NCBI GenBank assembly: GCA_016742295.1
Contig: JACVCA010000011.1
Coordinates: forward strand, 1 to 16,530
Source of the DNA: Alphaproteobacteria bacterium
Lineage (GTDB): Bacteria > Pseudomonadota > Alphaproteobacteria > JAGOMX01
DNA length: 16,530 bases
Reading direction: 5' to 3'
The notes beneath the pieces were generated by a model, which saw nothing but the letters and a program-made list of their open reading frames with translations, was not told where the DNA came from and did no database searches. This document shows, piece by piece, positions 1-7,618 of this stretch (position 1 is the first letter of the stretch; each line of letters opens with the position of its first letter). A program made the translations under genes and the position numbers.

Positions 1-452
1 CTATTAGAGCCTGTGAGAAAATCAGAAGCTCTGGGTTGCAAGCCTCAGCCATTTCCATATTTATTCGCACCAGCAAGTATCATAAGGGGCCGCAATATGC
101 CAACACCCTTGTCAAAGAGTTTATCCTCCCCACCAATGATTCACGTTTGATCTTGCAAATTGTCTTAAATGCTCTCACCCAGCTTTATAAGCCAGGCTAT
201 GCTTATGCAAAAGCAGGTGTGTGCCTATTAGGATTGGCAAAGGTCAACACTCAAACGGCAGATCTCTTTGCGGTTTCACCTTCGCCAACATCTCAAAAGC
301 TGATGCAAGCCATTGATCAGATCAATTCCTCTATGGGGCAACGCACCCTTATTTTCGGAGCTCAGGGGCTAACTCAAGCATGGAGTCCTAATGCCAATAA
401 ACGCAGCCCACGATACACTACAGTTTGGAAAGATATTCCTAACGTTAAATGA
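1..452 (+). CDS. umuC: DNA polymerase V catalytic subunit UmuC-like, C-terminal part (5' end outside window)
   Basis: This is the last ~150 codons of a Y-family translesion polymerase, which copies past damaged bases in the SOS response. The reading frame is open from base 3, so the gene begins before the window; the TTG at 36 is internal. Visible matches to the UmuC C-terminal (little-finger and tail) region are IRACEKIRSSG, the FIRTSKYHKGPQY stretch, LMQAIDQINSSMGQRTLIFG and the terminal SPRYTTVWKDIPNVK. These follow the order and spacing of E. coli UmuC, which ends in a similar SPRYTT...VK. The catalytic palm residues lie outside the window, so activity cannot be judged. A umuD partner would be expected upstream. 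I see no obvious terminator in the 199 bases after the stop. The family is fairly certain; the UmuC versus plasmid-type (RumB/ImpB) assignment is less so. Confidence 0.88.
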   Translation, partial: IRACEKIRSSGLQASAISIFIRTSKYHKGPQYANTLVKEFILPTNDSRLILQIVLNALTQLYKPGYAYAKAGVCLLGLAKVNTQTADLFAVSPSPTSQKLMQAIDQINSSMGQRTLIFGAQGLTQAWSPNANKRSPRYTTVWKDIPNVK

Positions 453-651
453 AGATAGATAAAATGCTTCCAGCTTGAAAGATAACTTCGACCTTTCCTA
501 AACATCTGTGTCTTTCTTTATAGGAATGTGTGAAGGACTCGTCTTTAATTCAATAAATATAGGGAGCTTTTATACATAGAAATAGCCTTTTAAGCTTTGT
601 TGCATTTTTAATATATGGTAGGGTGCTTTCATGATAACCTAATACAAGGTA

Positions 652-1326
652 ATGAAAATGCTCCCCTATGCCGGCATTATATTTGATTGTGACGGTACCC
701 TGATTGATTCCGAAGACCATCATCAATCAATCTTTGATACAGTCTCTCTTAAACATAACCTTCTAAAAAGAGACCCCTATAAGCACATAGGACTTTCTTT
801 AAATGATCTATGGCCTCACCTGGGGGGTCATGAGCATCCTATCTTAACCTTTGAAGCTTGGGTTCAAGACATTGAAGACTGTTACTACTATAACAAAACT
901 ATATGCCCCCTAAGGCCTAATGTAAAACCCTTACTTAAAGAGCTTTATGATCAACCTGTCCGCCCTCGCCTTGGCTGTGCTTCAAATTCATCCAGGAAAT
1001 ATATACTAGACAACCTGGGAAGTCAGGGCGTGCTTCACTATCTTACTCTTATCTGTGCTCGGGGGGACGTTATACATCCTAAACCTCATCCTGAGCCTTA
1101 TCTTACAATTTGTAAACATATGAAGGTTGATCCTGAAAAGTGTTTGGCAGTTGAAGATAGCCCTGCAGGCATCCAATCTGCAAAAGCTGCAGGGCTTACT
1201 GTCGTAGCCTTCCCGCATAAGTATACGCAAGATACTGACCTCAGCATGGCTGATTATATCATCAATGATATGCGCGAAGTGAGAAGTATTATAGGGTTAC
1301 CTAAGGCTTTAACTGAAGCAGCTTGA
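652..1326 (+). CDS. HAD-superfamily phosphatase, beta-phosphoglucomutase-like
   Basis: A 224-residue haloacid dehalogenase-type hydrolase, probably cytosolic and acting on a small phosphorylated sugar or related metabolite; the substrate cannot be read from sequence. All four HAD motifs are present in order: motif I FDCDGTLIDS with nucleophile D12 and acid/base D14, motif II CASNSS around S111, motif III with K144 in HPKPHPEPY, and motif IV VEDSPAGIQSAKAAG with D169. The helical cap lies between motifs I and II (about 20-90), as in subfamily I enzymes such as PGMB, GPH and YniC. Start choice is open: ATG 652 lies only 2-3 bases from the AAGG at 646-649, whereas ATG 658 (protein starting MLPYAGIIFDCDG) has about 8 bases and fits better. 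The gene stands alone on its strand and there is no signal peptide. The final residues (KALTEAA) are unremarkable. Confidence 0.9.
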   Translation: MKMLPYAGIIFDCDGTLIDSEDHHQSIFDTVSLKHNLLKRDPYKHIGLSLNDLWPHLGGHEHPILTFEAWVQDIEDCYYYNKTICPLRPNVKPLLKELYDQPVRPRLGCASNSSRKYILDNLGSQGVLHYLTLICARGDVIHPKPHPEPYLTICKHMKVDPEKCLAVEDSPAGIQSAKAAGLTVVAFPHKYTQDTDLSMADYIINDMREVRSIIGLPKALTEAA

Positions 1327-1331
1327 TGAAG

Positions 1332-1394
1332 GGAGAGCATCCAAAGTTATTGGTCTTAAGGGCTTCTACACTTTAATTTCGAAGGCTCTCCTTT
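1332..1394 (+). terminator. Weak inverted repeat after the HAD gene
   Basis: GGAGAGC (1332-1338) pairs with GCTCTCC (1385-1391), and a short T-rich run follows. The loop is about 46 bases, far longer than in a classical rho-independent terminator, so this is only a possible transcript end or processed hairpin, six bases past the HAD stop codon. Confidence 0.2.
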
Positions 1395-1456
1395 CTGCAT
1401 TTCGAAATGAAAACTACATGCAATTTGCATTCCTATTTGAAATGATTTAAACTCAC

Positions 1457-1522
1457 ATACGATGATGTGGTCATAAATATACTTCTGTGTGACCCTCAAG
1501 CCCACAGAAATTATACGATGAT
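1457..1522. repeat. Direct repeats flanking an inverted repeat upstream of the F-box gene
   Basis: ATACGATGAT occurs at 1457-1466 and again at 1513-1522. Between them TTCTGTG (1483-1489) and CACAGAA (1503-1509) form a perfect 7-bp inverted repeat with a 13-base spacer. It lies about 80-145 bases before the F-box start codon, a plausible place for an operator or a transcribed leader hairpin. No regulator can be named. Confidence 0.25.
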
Positions 1523-1601
1523 ACATCAAAACTAAATATTAAGGCCAAGCCTTGAGAGTTTCACTAGCCAAACTAGAGGCTTATCTATCTGAAAGTTATC
1601 T

Positions 1602-3653
1602 ATGCGCATATTCCTTATGGCTCCTTTATTAGCATGTTTAATGCTTGGTGCAACTTTCCAAAGCCCTTGCGTGGCCTGTGAGAAAGACACTGAAGAGTAT
1701 GAGTCAGCTAAGAAACGTCAAAGGGTGAAGCCTTCTTCTTGTTTTGAATCACCTTCTTTAGCTATTAATCAATGGAACACTCTTCCAGAGGAAGTATGGC
1801 TTGATATCTTTGATCAATTAAGTTTCAGTAATCTTAGTAATGTGCAAAAGGTTTGCAGGCATTGGCATACCCTTGGTCGTGATGACACTCTTTCTTTGAC
1901 CCAACAGATTTTAAGAAAACCACTTGCAGAAGTATTATGGAAACTTGAAGCTATAAAAAATGGCTCAGAAAGACTCAAACAAAGTATTACCACCCTTATC
2001 CTCAACCCAATTACATGCCAAAGGTTCTTTTCTTCACCTGATGCATTTTATAAATTGTTACGGGCACCTACCGTAATAGAGCTTATATTAAGGACTCCCT
2101 CCTTGTTTCCTCTCTTGTTTGGAAGCCAGTTAACAGCATCAGAGATTTATCAAGCTTTACCTCAACACGCCCTAGATGAAGATCAACAGACAAAGTTAGA
2201 TGCTTATGCAAAAGCTATGCCTGTTTTTCCTTTCCAACAAAAGAAACTCTCAGAAGAGTTCGTTCATTATGCCAAGACTTATTCTTCTCATTATAAAGCC
2301 TTTTATTTACTTTCCCTTTTTAATATCCCGGCTGGCAAGCCTATGAAAGCTTTATTAAAGAGAATAAACAAAGAGGTTATCTCAGAGGAAATATATGAAA
2401 ATACTAGTGAAGACCAAGCCATTTTTATTCCCCAGGGGATGGCTTATTTCACTGACCTACCCTCCGATATTGCATATAATATTGGAGAGTACTGCGATAA
2501 ATGGGCAGAACGAAACTCAAATGACAGTACAAAGAGTGTATGGTTGGAGTTTGTTGAGATATTTTACCGTAAATCTGTCAGCCAAGGTCATGAAGCAGCT
2601 CTATACAACTTGGGAATGCATTTGGAGAGGCAAGGCAAGCTTGATGAAGCAGAAACCTTCTATCGCCAGGCTGCCCACCAAGGTTTTGCAGATGCTCAAT
2701 GTAACTTAGGAGTAATGTTGGAGGAGCAAGGAAAACTTAATGAAGCAGAAACTTTCTATCGTCAGGCTGCTAGCCAAGGTTTTGCAGATGCTCAATACAA
2801 CTTGGGATTACTTTTGAACGAGCAAGGCAAACTTGATGAAGCAGAAACCTTCTATCGCCAGGCTGCCAGCCAAGGGCTTGCTGAGGCTCAATGTAAGTTG
2901 GGAGATATGTTGGTAAAGCAAGGCAAGCTTGATGAAGCAGAAACCTTCTATCGCCAGGCTGCCAGCCAAGGGTATGTACGCGCTCAATACAACTTGGGAG
3001 TAATGCTAGTAATGCAAAGCAAGCTTGATGAAGCGGAAACTTTCTATCGCCAGGCTGCCAACCAAGGGTATGCATGGGCTCAATGCAACTTAGGAATGCA
3101 TTTGGAGAGGCAAGGCAAGCTTGATGAAGCGAAAACCTTCTATCTCCAATCTGCTAGCCAAGGGTATGCATATGCTCAATGTAAGTTGGGGGTGCTTTTG
3201 GAAGAGCAAGGCAAACTTGATGAGGCAGAAACCTTCTATCGCCAGGCTGCTAACCAAGGGTTTGCAGATGCTCAATACAACCTGGGATTACTTTTGGAGG
3301 AGCAAGGCAAACTTGATGAGGCAGAAACTTTCTATCGCCAGGCTGTCAACCAAGGCCTTGCTGAGGCTCAATGTAAGTTGGGATTTTGTTTAGAAAAGAA
3401 GGGTAATTTTGAGGAAGCTATCATAAATTATGAAAAAGCGGTAAAGCAAGGGGATGAGTTTTCCTGCCTTAGCATAGCTTACCTTCTCAAAACCCAACCG
3501 AAGCTTTTTCAAATATCATCAGAAGAGTTAAATCACAGAATTACTCAACTACGCGAACAAGGTAAAGATAGTCTGGAGAATTGGTCTAAAGAGCGGAGTT
3601 TAGATGAAATACAGTTTGGAAAAATGCCTGCTCAGAAAACTAATCCTCAATAG
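1602..3653 (+). CDS. Exported F-box protein with tandem Sel1-like repeats
   Basis: A 683-residue protein with three parts. Residues 1-26 are a short basic start and hydrophobic core (MRIFLMAPLLACLMLGATF...), which looks like a Sec signal peptide. Residues about 58-97 match the F-box pattern (NTLPEEVWLDIFDQLSFSNL, then VCRHWHTLGRD with the conserved C and W), the motif that docks eukaryotic proteins on Skp1 in SCF ubiquitin ligases. After a helical middle (100-310) come nine tandem 32-residue Sel1-like units at about 333-620, with consensus AQYNLGLLLEEQGKLDEAET and then FYRQAASQGFAD; a degenerate half-unit precedes and another follows. Such repeats form curved protein-binding scaffolds. F-box proteins are known as host-ubiquitin effectors in amoeba-associated bacteria. 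Export to the host is inferred. Start ATG 1602 has only a weak upstream GAAAG. The polypeptide is intact. Confidence 0.85.
   Translation: MRIFLMAPLLACLMLGATFQSPCVACEKDTEEYESAKKRQRVKPSSCFESPSLAINQWNTLPEEVWLDIFDQLSFSNLSNVQKVCRHWHTLGRDDTLSLTQQILRKPLAEVLWKLEAIKNGSERLKQSITTLILNPITCQRFFSSPDAFYKLLRAPTVIELILRTPSLFPLLFGSQLTASEIYQALPQHALDEDQQTKLDAYAKAMPVFPFQQKKLSEEFVHYAKTYSSHYKAFYLLSLFNIPAGKPMKALLKRINKEVISEEIYENTSEDQAIFIPQGMAYFTDLPSDIAYNIGEYCDKWAERNSNDSTKSVWLEFVEIFYRKSVSQGHEAALYNLGMHLERQGKLDEAETFYRQAAHQGFADAQCNLGVMLEEQGKLNEAETFYRQAASQGFADAQYNLGLLLNEQGKLDEAETFYRQAASQGLAEAQCKLGDMLVKQGKLDEAETFYRQAASQGYVRAQYNLGVMLVMQSKLDEAETFYRQAANQGYAWAQCNLGMHLERQGKLDEAKTFYLQSASQGYAYAQCKLGVLLEEQGKLDEAETFYRQAANQGFADAQYNLGLLLEEQGKLDEAETFYRQAVNQGLAEAQCKLGFCLEKKGNFEEAIINYEKAVKQGDEFSCLSIAYLLKTQPKLFQISSEELNHRITQLREQGKDSLENWSKERSLDEIQFGKMPAQKTNPQ
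2598..3461 (+). repeat. Nine tandem 96-bp coding repeats
   Basis: The Sel1-like part of the F-box gene is a DNA-level tandem array with an exact 96-base period: for example CTTGATGAAGCAGAAACC at 2640 and CTTAATGAAGCAGAAACT at 2736. Units 1-8 keep long identical stretches such as TTCTATCGCCAGGCTG, while unit 9 has diverged. Identity includes synonymous positions, pointing to recent expansion or gene conversion, so copy number may vary between strains. Confidence 0.9.
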
Positions 3654-3719
3654 GTAATGCTTATAGCGGTTTACATTTTGCAGCCCTGATCTTTCTTTGA
3701 ACTTTCATCAATATAATAT

Positions 3720-3920
3720 GGCACTGTTAACAAAGTATGATATGTGGCATATTTTTTGAGATGTTACAACAAAGGCTCTTCATAGATGGATACACGCTTA
3801 TTTCCTCTCTCTCATCAGTTTTTCACAAATACAATAGAACCTCTGATCTCTGCTCATTTCAAACGACCTGGCAGGCCTCCTAAGGGAGGACATTATCGTT
3901 TCTTTTGCAGCGTTCTTTAC
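3720..3920 (+). mobile_element. 5' fragment of an IS5-type insertion sequence
   Basis: Codons 1-45 of the gene at 3786 read MDTRLFPLSHQFFTNTIEPL followed by FKRPGRPPKGGHYRFFCSVLY, the typical opening of IS5-family transposases (the RPGRPPK..HYRFFCAVLY block). The GGCACTGTTAACAAAG at 3720-3735 resembles an IS end. The similarity stops at about 3920, where the frame runs on into an aerolysin-like domain. The catalytic DDE part is absent. The left boundary at 3720 is a guess; the right junction is set by loss of transposase similarity. Confidence 0.6.
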
Positions 3921-4643
3921 ACAACATTAGAAGAAATAATTTCTGAACAAGTAAAAAGAACAAATACGTATTCTTGGAGCTTTAGAGAATCGCAAGCTCT
4001 TAGCTTTTCTGATAAATTTACAGTTCATGTTGAAGCAAAAGCAAGTTTTCTCGGGCTTGTGGATGCTAAAGCAGAAGCAACTAACGTATTTACCTGGGAT
4101 TGGAAGAAAGAAAGAGAACAAACTAAAAGTAAGATAGAGACAGAAGAGAAAACTCATAAAATTCAGAAAAAAGTAAAAGTTCCACCCTATACTTCCATTA
4201 AAGCCAGCTCAATGATTAATTGGATTAACGATGCAGAAATTCCTTTTACAGCGTCATTAGAAATTACCGGGCGTGCAGATAGAGCTACAAAACAAGGTGG
4301 GATTGTCCCTCGAGTTCCGGTGAGTGCAAGTATTGTTGAATACTTACTAACCCAAGAAGGGTATCAGGGTCAAATTACTTCTAGAACTAGTAAAGCAGTT
4401 TTTGCTGAGATAGCAGGAATCTTAAAAGTAGATGCAGGATTTGAAACAACCTTTGCAACTCAACCCCTAGGGTCAGTTGGTCAAAGTTCTTCAGGTAGTT
4501 CTCAGATTTATTCCGTCACAAAAGATGATTCAAATAATGAAGAAAATACAATTGGAGCGAGAGCTTCTACAAGTTCTGAAATAATCCATCCATCTGAAGA
4601 TAAGAAGAAAAAGCCAGTACCAGGAGATTGCATTATTTCTTGA
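3786..4643 (+). CDS. Chimeric protein: IS5 transposase N-terminus fused to aerolysin/ETX-MTX2-like domain, CaaX-like C-terminus
   Basis: A 285-residue open frame with two unrelated parts. Residues 1-45 are a transposase start. Residues about 48-228 resemble the beta-rich pore-forming region of aerolysin/epsilon-toxin/MTX2-type proteins: Ser/Thr-rich alternating strands, the VKVPPYTSIKA turn and IPFTASLEITGRA, then a C-terminal stretch with EYLL..EGYQGQI. The same landmarks, including EAKASFLGLVD, recur in the gene at 13931 (EASASLFGLID), so the two are paralogues. This copy lacks the N-terminal domain and signal peptide seen there. The tail is polar, then KKKK at 273-276 and the final four residues CIIS, which fit a eukaryotic prenylation box preceded by basic residues. 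The gene may be a decaying fusion or a repurposed cytosolic-type effector; the frame is intact. ATG 3786 has no good ribosome site. Confidence 0.65.
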   Translation: MDTRLFPLSHQFFTNTIEPLISAHFKRPGRPPKGGHYRFFCSVLYTTLEEIISEQVKRTNTYSWSFRESQALSFSDKFTVHVEAKASFLGLVDAKAEATNVFTWDWKKEREQTKSKIETEEKTHKIQKKVKVPPYTSIKASSMINWINDAEIPFTASLEITGRADRATKQGGIVPRVPVSASIVEYLLTQEGYQGQITSRTSKAVFAEIAGILKVDAGFETTFATQPLGSVGQSSSGSSQIYSVTKDDSNNEENTIGARASTSSEIIHPSEDKKKKPVPGDCIIS

Positions 4644-4770
4644 AGAATTAGCTCAAATATTATGTGTGCGAGTTTTTTCAAATCTCTAAAGTCTTTGTGG
4701 CGTAAATCATCTCGCAGATCGCTCTCTGCCTTTAGTGTAAAGGTTTAAACTTACTTTAATGGTCTGTAAA

Positions 4771-4812
4771 GCACTATTGCAAAAATAATTTTTGTAATAG
4801 TGCCTTTGTTTT
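4771..4812. terminator. Hairpin terminator between convergent genes
   Basis: GCACTATTGCAAAAAT (4771-4786) and ATTTTTGTAATAGTGC (4788-4803) form a 16-bp stem with one G:T pair, the innermost pairs being opened by the turn. CTTTGTTTT follows. It lies 128 bases after the toxin-chimera stop and about 100 bases beyond the stop of the opposing Smr gene, so it probably ends the plus-strand transcript and could act in both directions. Confidence 0.65.
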
Positions 4813-4903
4813 AACCTGTATTTGCGGAGACACGAATTCTTATCTTCAGAGTCATAGTTGTATTAGTTAAGATTTTACAACCTTAAAAGAGAGTTTAATT
4901 TTT

Positions 4904-7243
4904 TTAGGTCTTTTCAGGCGCTTTCTTTACTCTCCACATCTCTGAGGTCTTTGAAGGTTTAGAGGAAACAGGAGGATTTTTGGCTCCTGCTGCTGGTTTA
5001 GGTGTAGAGGGTTTTATAGCTCTCTTGGTCCATGTTGCAGAAGATTTTGGCTGTGTGGAAGTTCCTGTTGTCCCCTTTGCTGGTAATGTAGGAGCTTTTA
5101 GAGAGGGTAATTTCGGGGTTTGTAGCGTTAGGGGTGGGGCATTTCTTGGCTTCTGTTTAGCTAATGGTGCTTTAGGTGCAGTTATTTGAGGAGAGGGTGC
5201 TGTACTCGCCTTTTTCTTAAGTTTATTTGCTTTGCTATAATACTTGTGTGCAGCTTTATCCTCTCCTCTTGCTGAGTGATAACGCCCTAAAGCTCTACAG
5301 GCCTGAATATTCCCCATAACAGCAGCTTCTTTGTAAGCTTTATAATCTTCAGGGGTTCTGATATCGGTTCGGAAATTGTTATTAACGCCCTTTTGTTGCT
5401 TAGGGTTTCGATTATTTCCTCTTGATTTTTTGCTGTCCTTATTATTTAAGGGTCTTTGCTTATTAGAAGTAACTTGTTTTGAGGATGATGAAATTGTAAC
5501 CTTAGCTGCTTGAGGAGTTGAAAGCGCAATTTCTTCATTTTTCTCTGTAGGCAAATCATCCCCTTCTTCTTCATAAAACCAAGTTAGATGAAGAGCATTT
5601 TCCTCAGTCTTTGGTTGTAATGTGCTTGAAAATTGATGCTGATAAAAGAGCTGGACTACGGATTTAGCAAATAAGGTATCAAAATATGAAGAAGGTTGTT
5701 TCCGTTGATGCGTAATAATCAATCGATCTTGACCAGCCTTGTCGGTTTCTAAAACACTCCTAATAATGCGCTCAATATGTTGTTCTTCAGAGTTGCCATT
5801 TAGAACTAACCTTTGCGGTTTATGCAGCATTACTATGTAACCGCCGTCACCGTAAGGCATATATTTCTTAATTAACGGTTTTAGCTCTGGCCTCTCTGCC
5901 CATTTTTCAAAACTCTTATGCAACACTCCCCTACTTCCGTTGGAGTTAACGTGATTGCCACGACCTGTAATGATTTTGCATTCGCTATCAAAGTTATCAT
6001 ATCTTTCTTCAATAAATCCGACAACTTGTACGAACGCTTCTTCATATGCCATCTCATGCAGGTCTAGGGTCGTTCTTTTGTCATTATTGAAACAAAGATA
6101 AATGCGGTTTTCTTTTGGTTCAATAATAGTGGCAAGGTTACCAAATTCTTTAAAAAACCATCTTGATAAATTGTTATTATCGTAAGTGTAGAGCTCATTA
6201 AGTGTAAAAGATGCTTTTGGATTGAGCTCAAACACAAAAGTCACATACGGATGTGTTACCTTTGTGAGCATCGATGAAACAGTCTTTTTAACTTCTGCAA
6301 AGCATGAAGGGAGGGTAGCTCCTTGCAGCATGATAGGCTTAACAAGTATTTTATCTTGGTAACCGTACTTGCCTTCTTCAAAATCTTCTTTTCTAAAACC
6401 GGCTCGAACCATAAGATTGTAAAAAGTTAGAGGATTCACTCGGAATTCATCTAACCATCCTCCGTGAAAATGGTAGGCAAACGATTCCCGCGCTTCAATT
6501 TCTTTGTGAGCATAGTTTTTGATGTAAAGCTCCATAAAGTAAATCTCTGCAAAACCTTTTTCAGATTTTGCACCTTCAGAACCTTTGTTTCGACCCCCAA
6601 TAGCAACCGGATACTTATGTGATGTGAGATGATCTGTTTGCCATTCAACATAATTAGGAAAAGTAGCTCCTAGAACTTTATAACGAAATGTACGCTCTTC
6701 ATATGGAACTTCTTTAACGGTTTTTTGAATAAGATAATCAAGATATGGCTTTATGTGATCCCAAGAAGCTGTTTCAAAAGTGATACATTTGGCTTCGGGG
6801 TCTATATTTAAGAGTTTTGAAATTTGGTCTGCAAGTTGCAGAGATCGATTCCGGCCTTGTTCTTGAATAGAAGCTTTTTGGTTAAGATCGAGAGCATAGC
6901 AAAGATCCTTAACAGCTGCGGAAGGTGAGGATTCAAGTATATGATCCATTTCTTGAGCAGCTTCTAAGAAGTTTTCTTGTGCCTCCAATGCTTTTATTTT
7001 TTCTCGTAAAAGCTCCCCTTCCGTGAGTTGTTCTATATTTTGAAAGCAAGAGGTAGATCTTACAATCGAAGCAGCTTCTCCAGCTTCTTTTTCTTTCTCA
7101 TCCTCACTTGACCATAAAGGAGCTGTTCCTGCTAAGCATAATAAAGAAGAAAGAAGAGCGAGGCGTTTTAAAGGACATCTTAAATTTTTAGAATAAGAAT
7201 GAAGATTAGAGGAGGTGGAAAGCTGTTGAAGAAGGTTTTGCAT
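4904..7243 (-). CDS. Exported multidomain protein with a central Smr (MutS2-type nuclease) domain
   Basis: A 779-residue protein. ATG 7243 is preceded by AAAGGA and is well supported. Residues 1-27 are basic and polar, followed by a hydrophobic stretch (LALLSSLLCLAGTAPLW, 28-44) and an acidic region: a signal peptide with an unusually long leader. Residues 60-150 are helical and 150-385 are not recognised. Residues about 391-474 match an Smr domain in all three motifs: LDLHEMAYEEA (392-402), IITGRGNHVNSNG (425-436) and YGDGGYIVML (463-473). Smr domains nick DNA or cleave RNA, usually in cytosolic MutS2 or SmrA/B proteins. A low-complexity linker (570-625) leads to one Sel1-like unit (634-678), then a Pro/Lys/Thr-rich tail to the end. 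The usual LDLHG has E in place of G, so activity is uncertain. It diverges from the deaminase-like gene, possibly sharing a control region. Confidence 0.75.
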   Translation of the reverse strand: MQNLLQQLSTSSNLHSYSKNLRCPLKRLALLSSLLCLAGTAPLWSSEDEKEKEAGEAASIVRSTSCFQNIEQLTEGELLREKIKALEAQENFLEAAQEMDHILESSPSAAVKDLCYALDLNQKASIQEQGRNRSLQLADQISKLLNIDPEAKCITFETASWDHIKPYLDYLIQKTVKEVPYEERTFRYKVLGATFPNYVEWQTDHLTSHKYPVAIGGRNKGSEGAKSEKGFAEIYFMELYIKNYAHKEIEARESFAYHFHGGWLDEFRVNPLTFYNLMVRAGFRKEDFEEGKYGYQDKILVKPIMLQGATLPSCFAEVKKTVSSMLTKVTHPYVTFVFELNPKASFTLNELYTYDNNNLSRWFFKEFGNLATIIEPKENRIYLCFNNDKRTTLDLHEMAYEEAFVQVVGFIEERYDNFDSECKIITGRGNHVNSNGSRGVLHKSFEKWAERPELKPLIKKYMPYGDGGYIVMLHKPQRLVLNGNSEEQHIERIIRSVLETDKAGQDRLIITHQRKQPSSYFDTLFAKSVVQLFYQHQFSSTLQPKTEENALHLTWFYEEEGDDLPTEKNEEIALSTPQAAKVTISSSSKQVTSNKQRPLNNKDSKKSRGNNRNPKQQKGVNNNFRTDIRTPEDYKAYKEAAVMGNIQACRALGRYHSARGEDKAAHKYYSKANKLKKKASTAPSPQITAPKAPLAKQKPRNAPPLTLQTPKLPSLKAPTLPAKGTTGTSTQPKSSATWTKRAIKPSTPKPAAGAKNPPVSSKPSKTSEMWRVKKAPEKT

Positions 7244-7270
7244 ATTATTATTCCTTTTTTAAAGGTTGGT

Positions 7271-7285
7271 AACGTCAAGAACGTT
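7271..7285. promoter_or_regulatory. Inverted repeat, possible operator of the Smr gene
   Basis: AACGT and ACGTT arms with a 5-base spacer lie 28 bases upstream of ATG 7243 and downstream of a candidate TATAAT (complement of 7304-7309). The position suits a repressor site on the minus-strand gene. The repeat is short and could be chance. Confidence 0.25.
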
Positions 7286-7425
7286 TTGCGAAACCGATTT
7301 CAAATTATAGTTTAAATATGCGAAAAATACCATAGGGTAAAAAATAGGTAAGATTGTGTACTAATCCTGGGGAACTTGCTCTTATAGACTTCAAGCCTAT
7401 TTATGATTTTTCAGCTAACTTTCCT

Positions 7426-7454
7426 TTGACACATATCGCTGTTTGATTTACCCT
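7426..7454 (+). promoter_or_regulatory. Candidate promoter for the deaminase-like gene
   Basis: A perfect TTGACA at 7426-7431 is followed after 17 bases by TACCCT (7449-7454), a weak -10 match. The transcript would have a leader of about 160 bases before the start at 7619. This is motif evidence only. Confidence 0.25.
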
Positions 7455-7618
7455 TAAACAGATTAAAAATAAGATGTAAGATCATATGCATTCTGCAATC
7501 ATTTTTAATTTCTTCCCTTCATTTAAGCTTCGATTCTTTATTGCAATTGTAAAAACTTATCTATCAACCCCCGAAAAGCTTCCAGCTCAACACAAATCTA
7601 TTAAAAAAGGTGAGCAAT

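Larger units (their letters stand above)
7244..7618. other. Divergent control region between the Smr and deaminase-like genes
   Basis: No gene is supported here. For the minus-strand gene there is a TATAAT on the complement of 7304-7309 and a perfect inverted repeat AACGT-CAAGA-ACGTT at 7271-7285, between that -10 and the start codon. For the plus-strand gene a consensus TTGACA lies at 7426-7431 but with only a poor -10 (TACCCT, 7449-7454). The ~160-base stretch 7455-7618 would then be a leader. An open frame from 7486 overlaps the next gene and has no family likeness. Confidence 0.4.

Noticed and set aside
1602..1640. Lipoprotein signal (LLAC, residues 9-12) in the F-box protein
   Set aside because: The cysteine would follow only 11 residues with one basic residue and a second hydrophobic stretch continues after it; an ordinary signal peptide is as likely.
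2770..3075. Open frame on the minus strand inside the Sel1 repeat array, itself repetitive
   Set aside because: It is the antisense shadow of the 96-bp repeats; a repeat unit divisible by three keeps all frames open. No start signal or family likeness.
2598..3461. CRISPR-like periodic repeats
   Set aside because: The period is 96 bases of continuous coding sequence with no unique spacers; it encodes Sel1-like units.
4980..5189. Gly/Ala/Val-rich open frame on the plus strand
   Set aside because: Antisense of the Pro/Lys/Thr-rich tail of the Smr protein; composition is fully explained by that.
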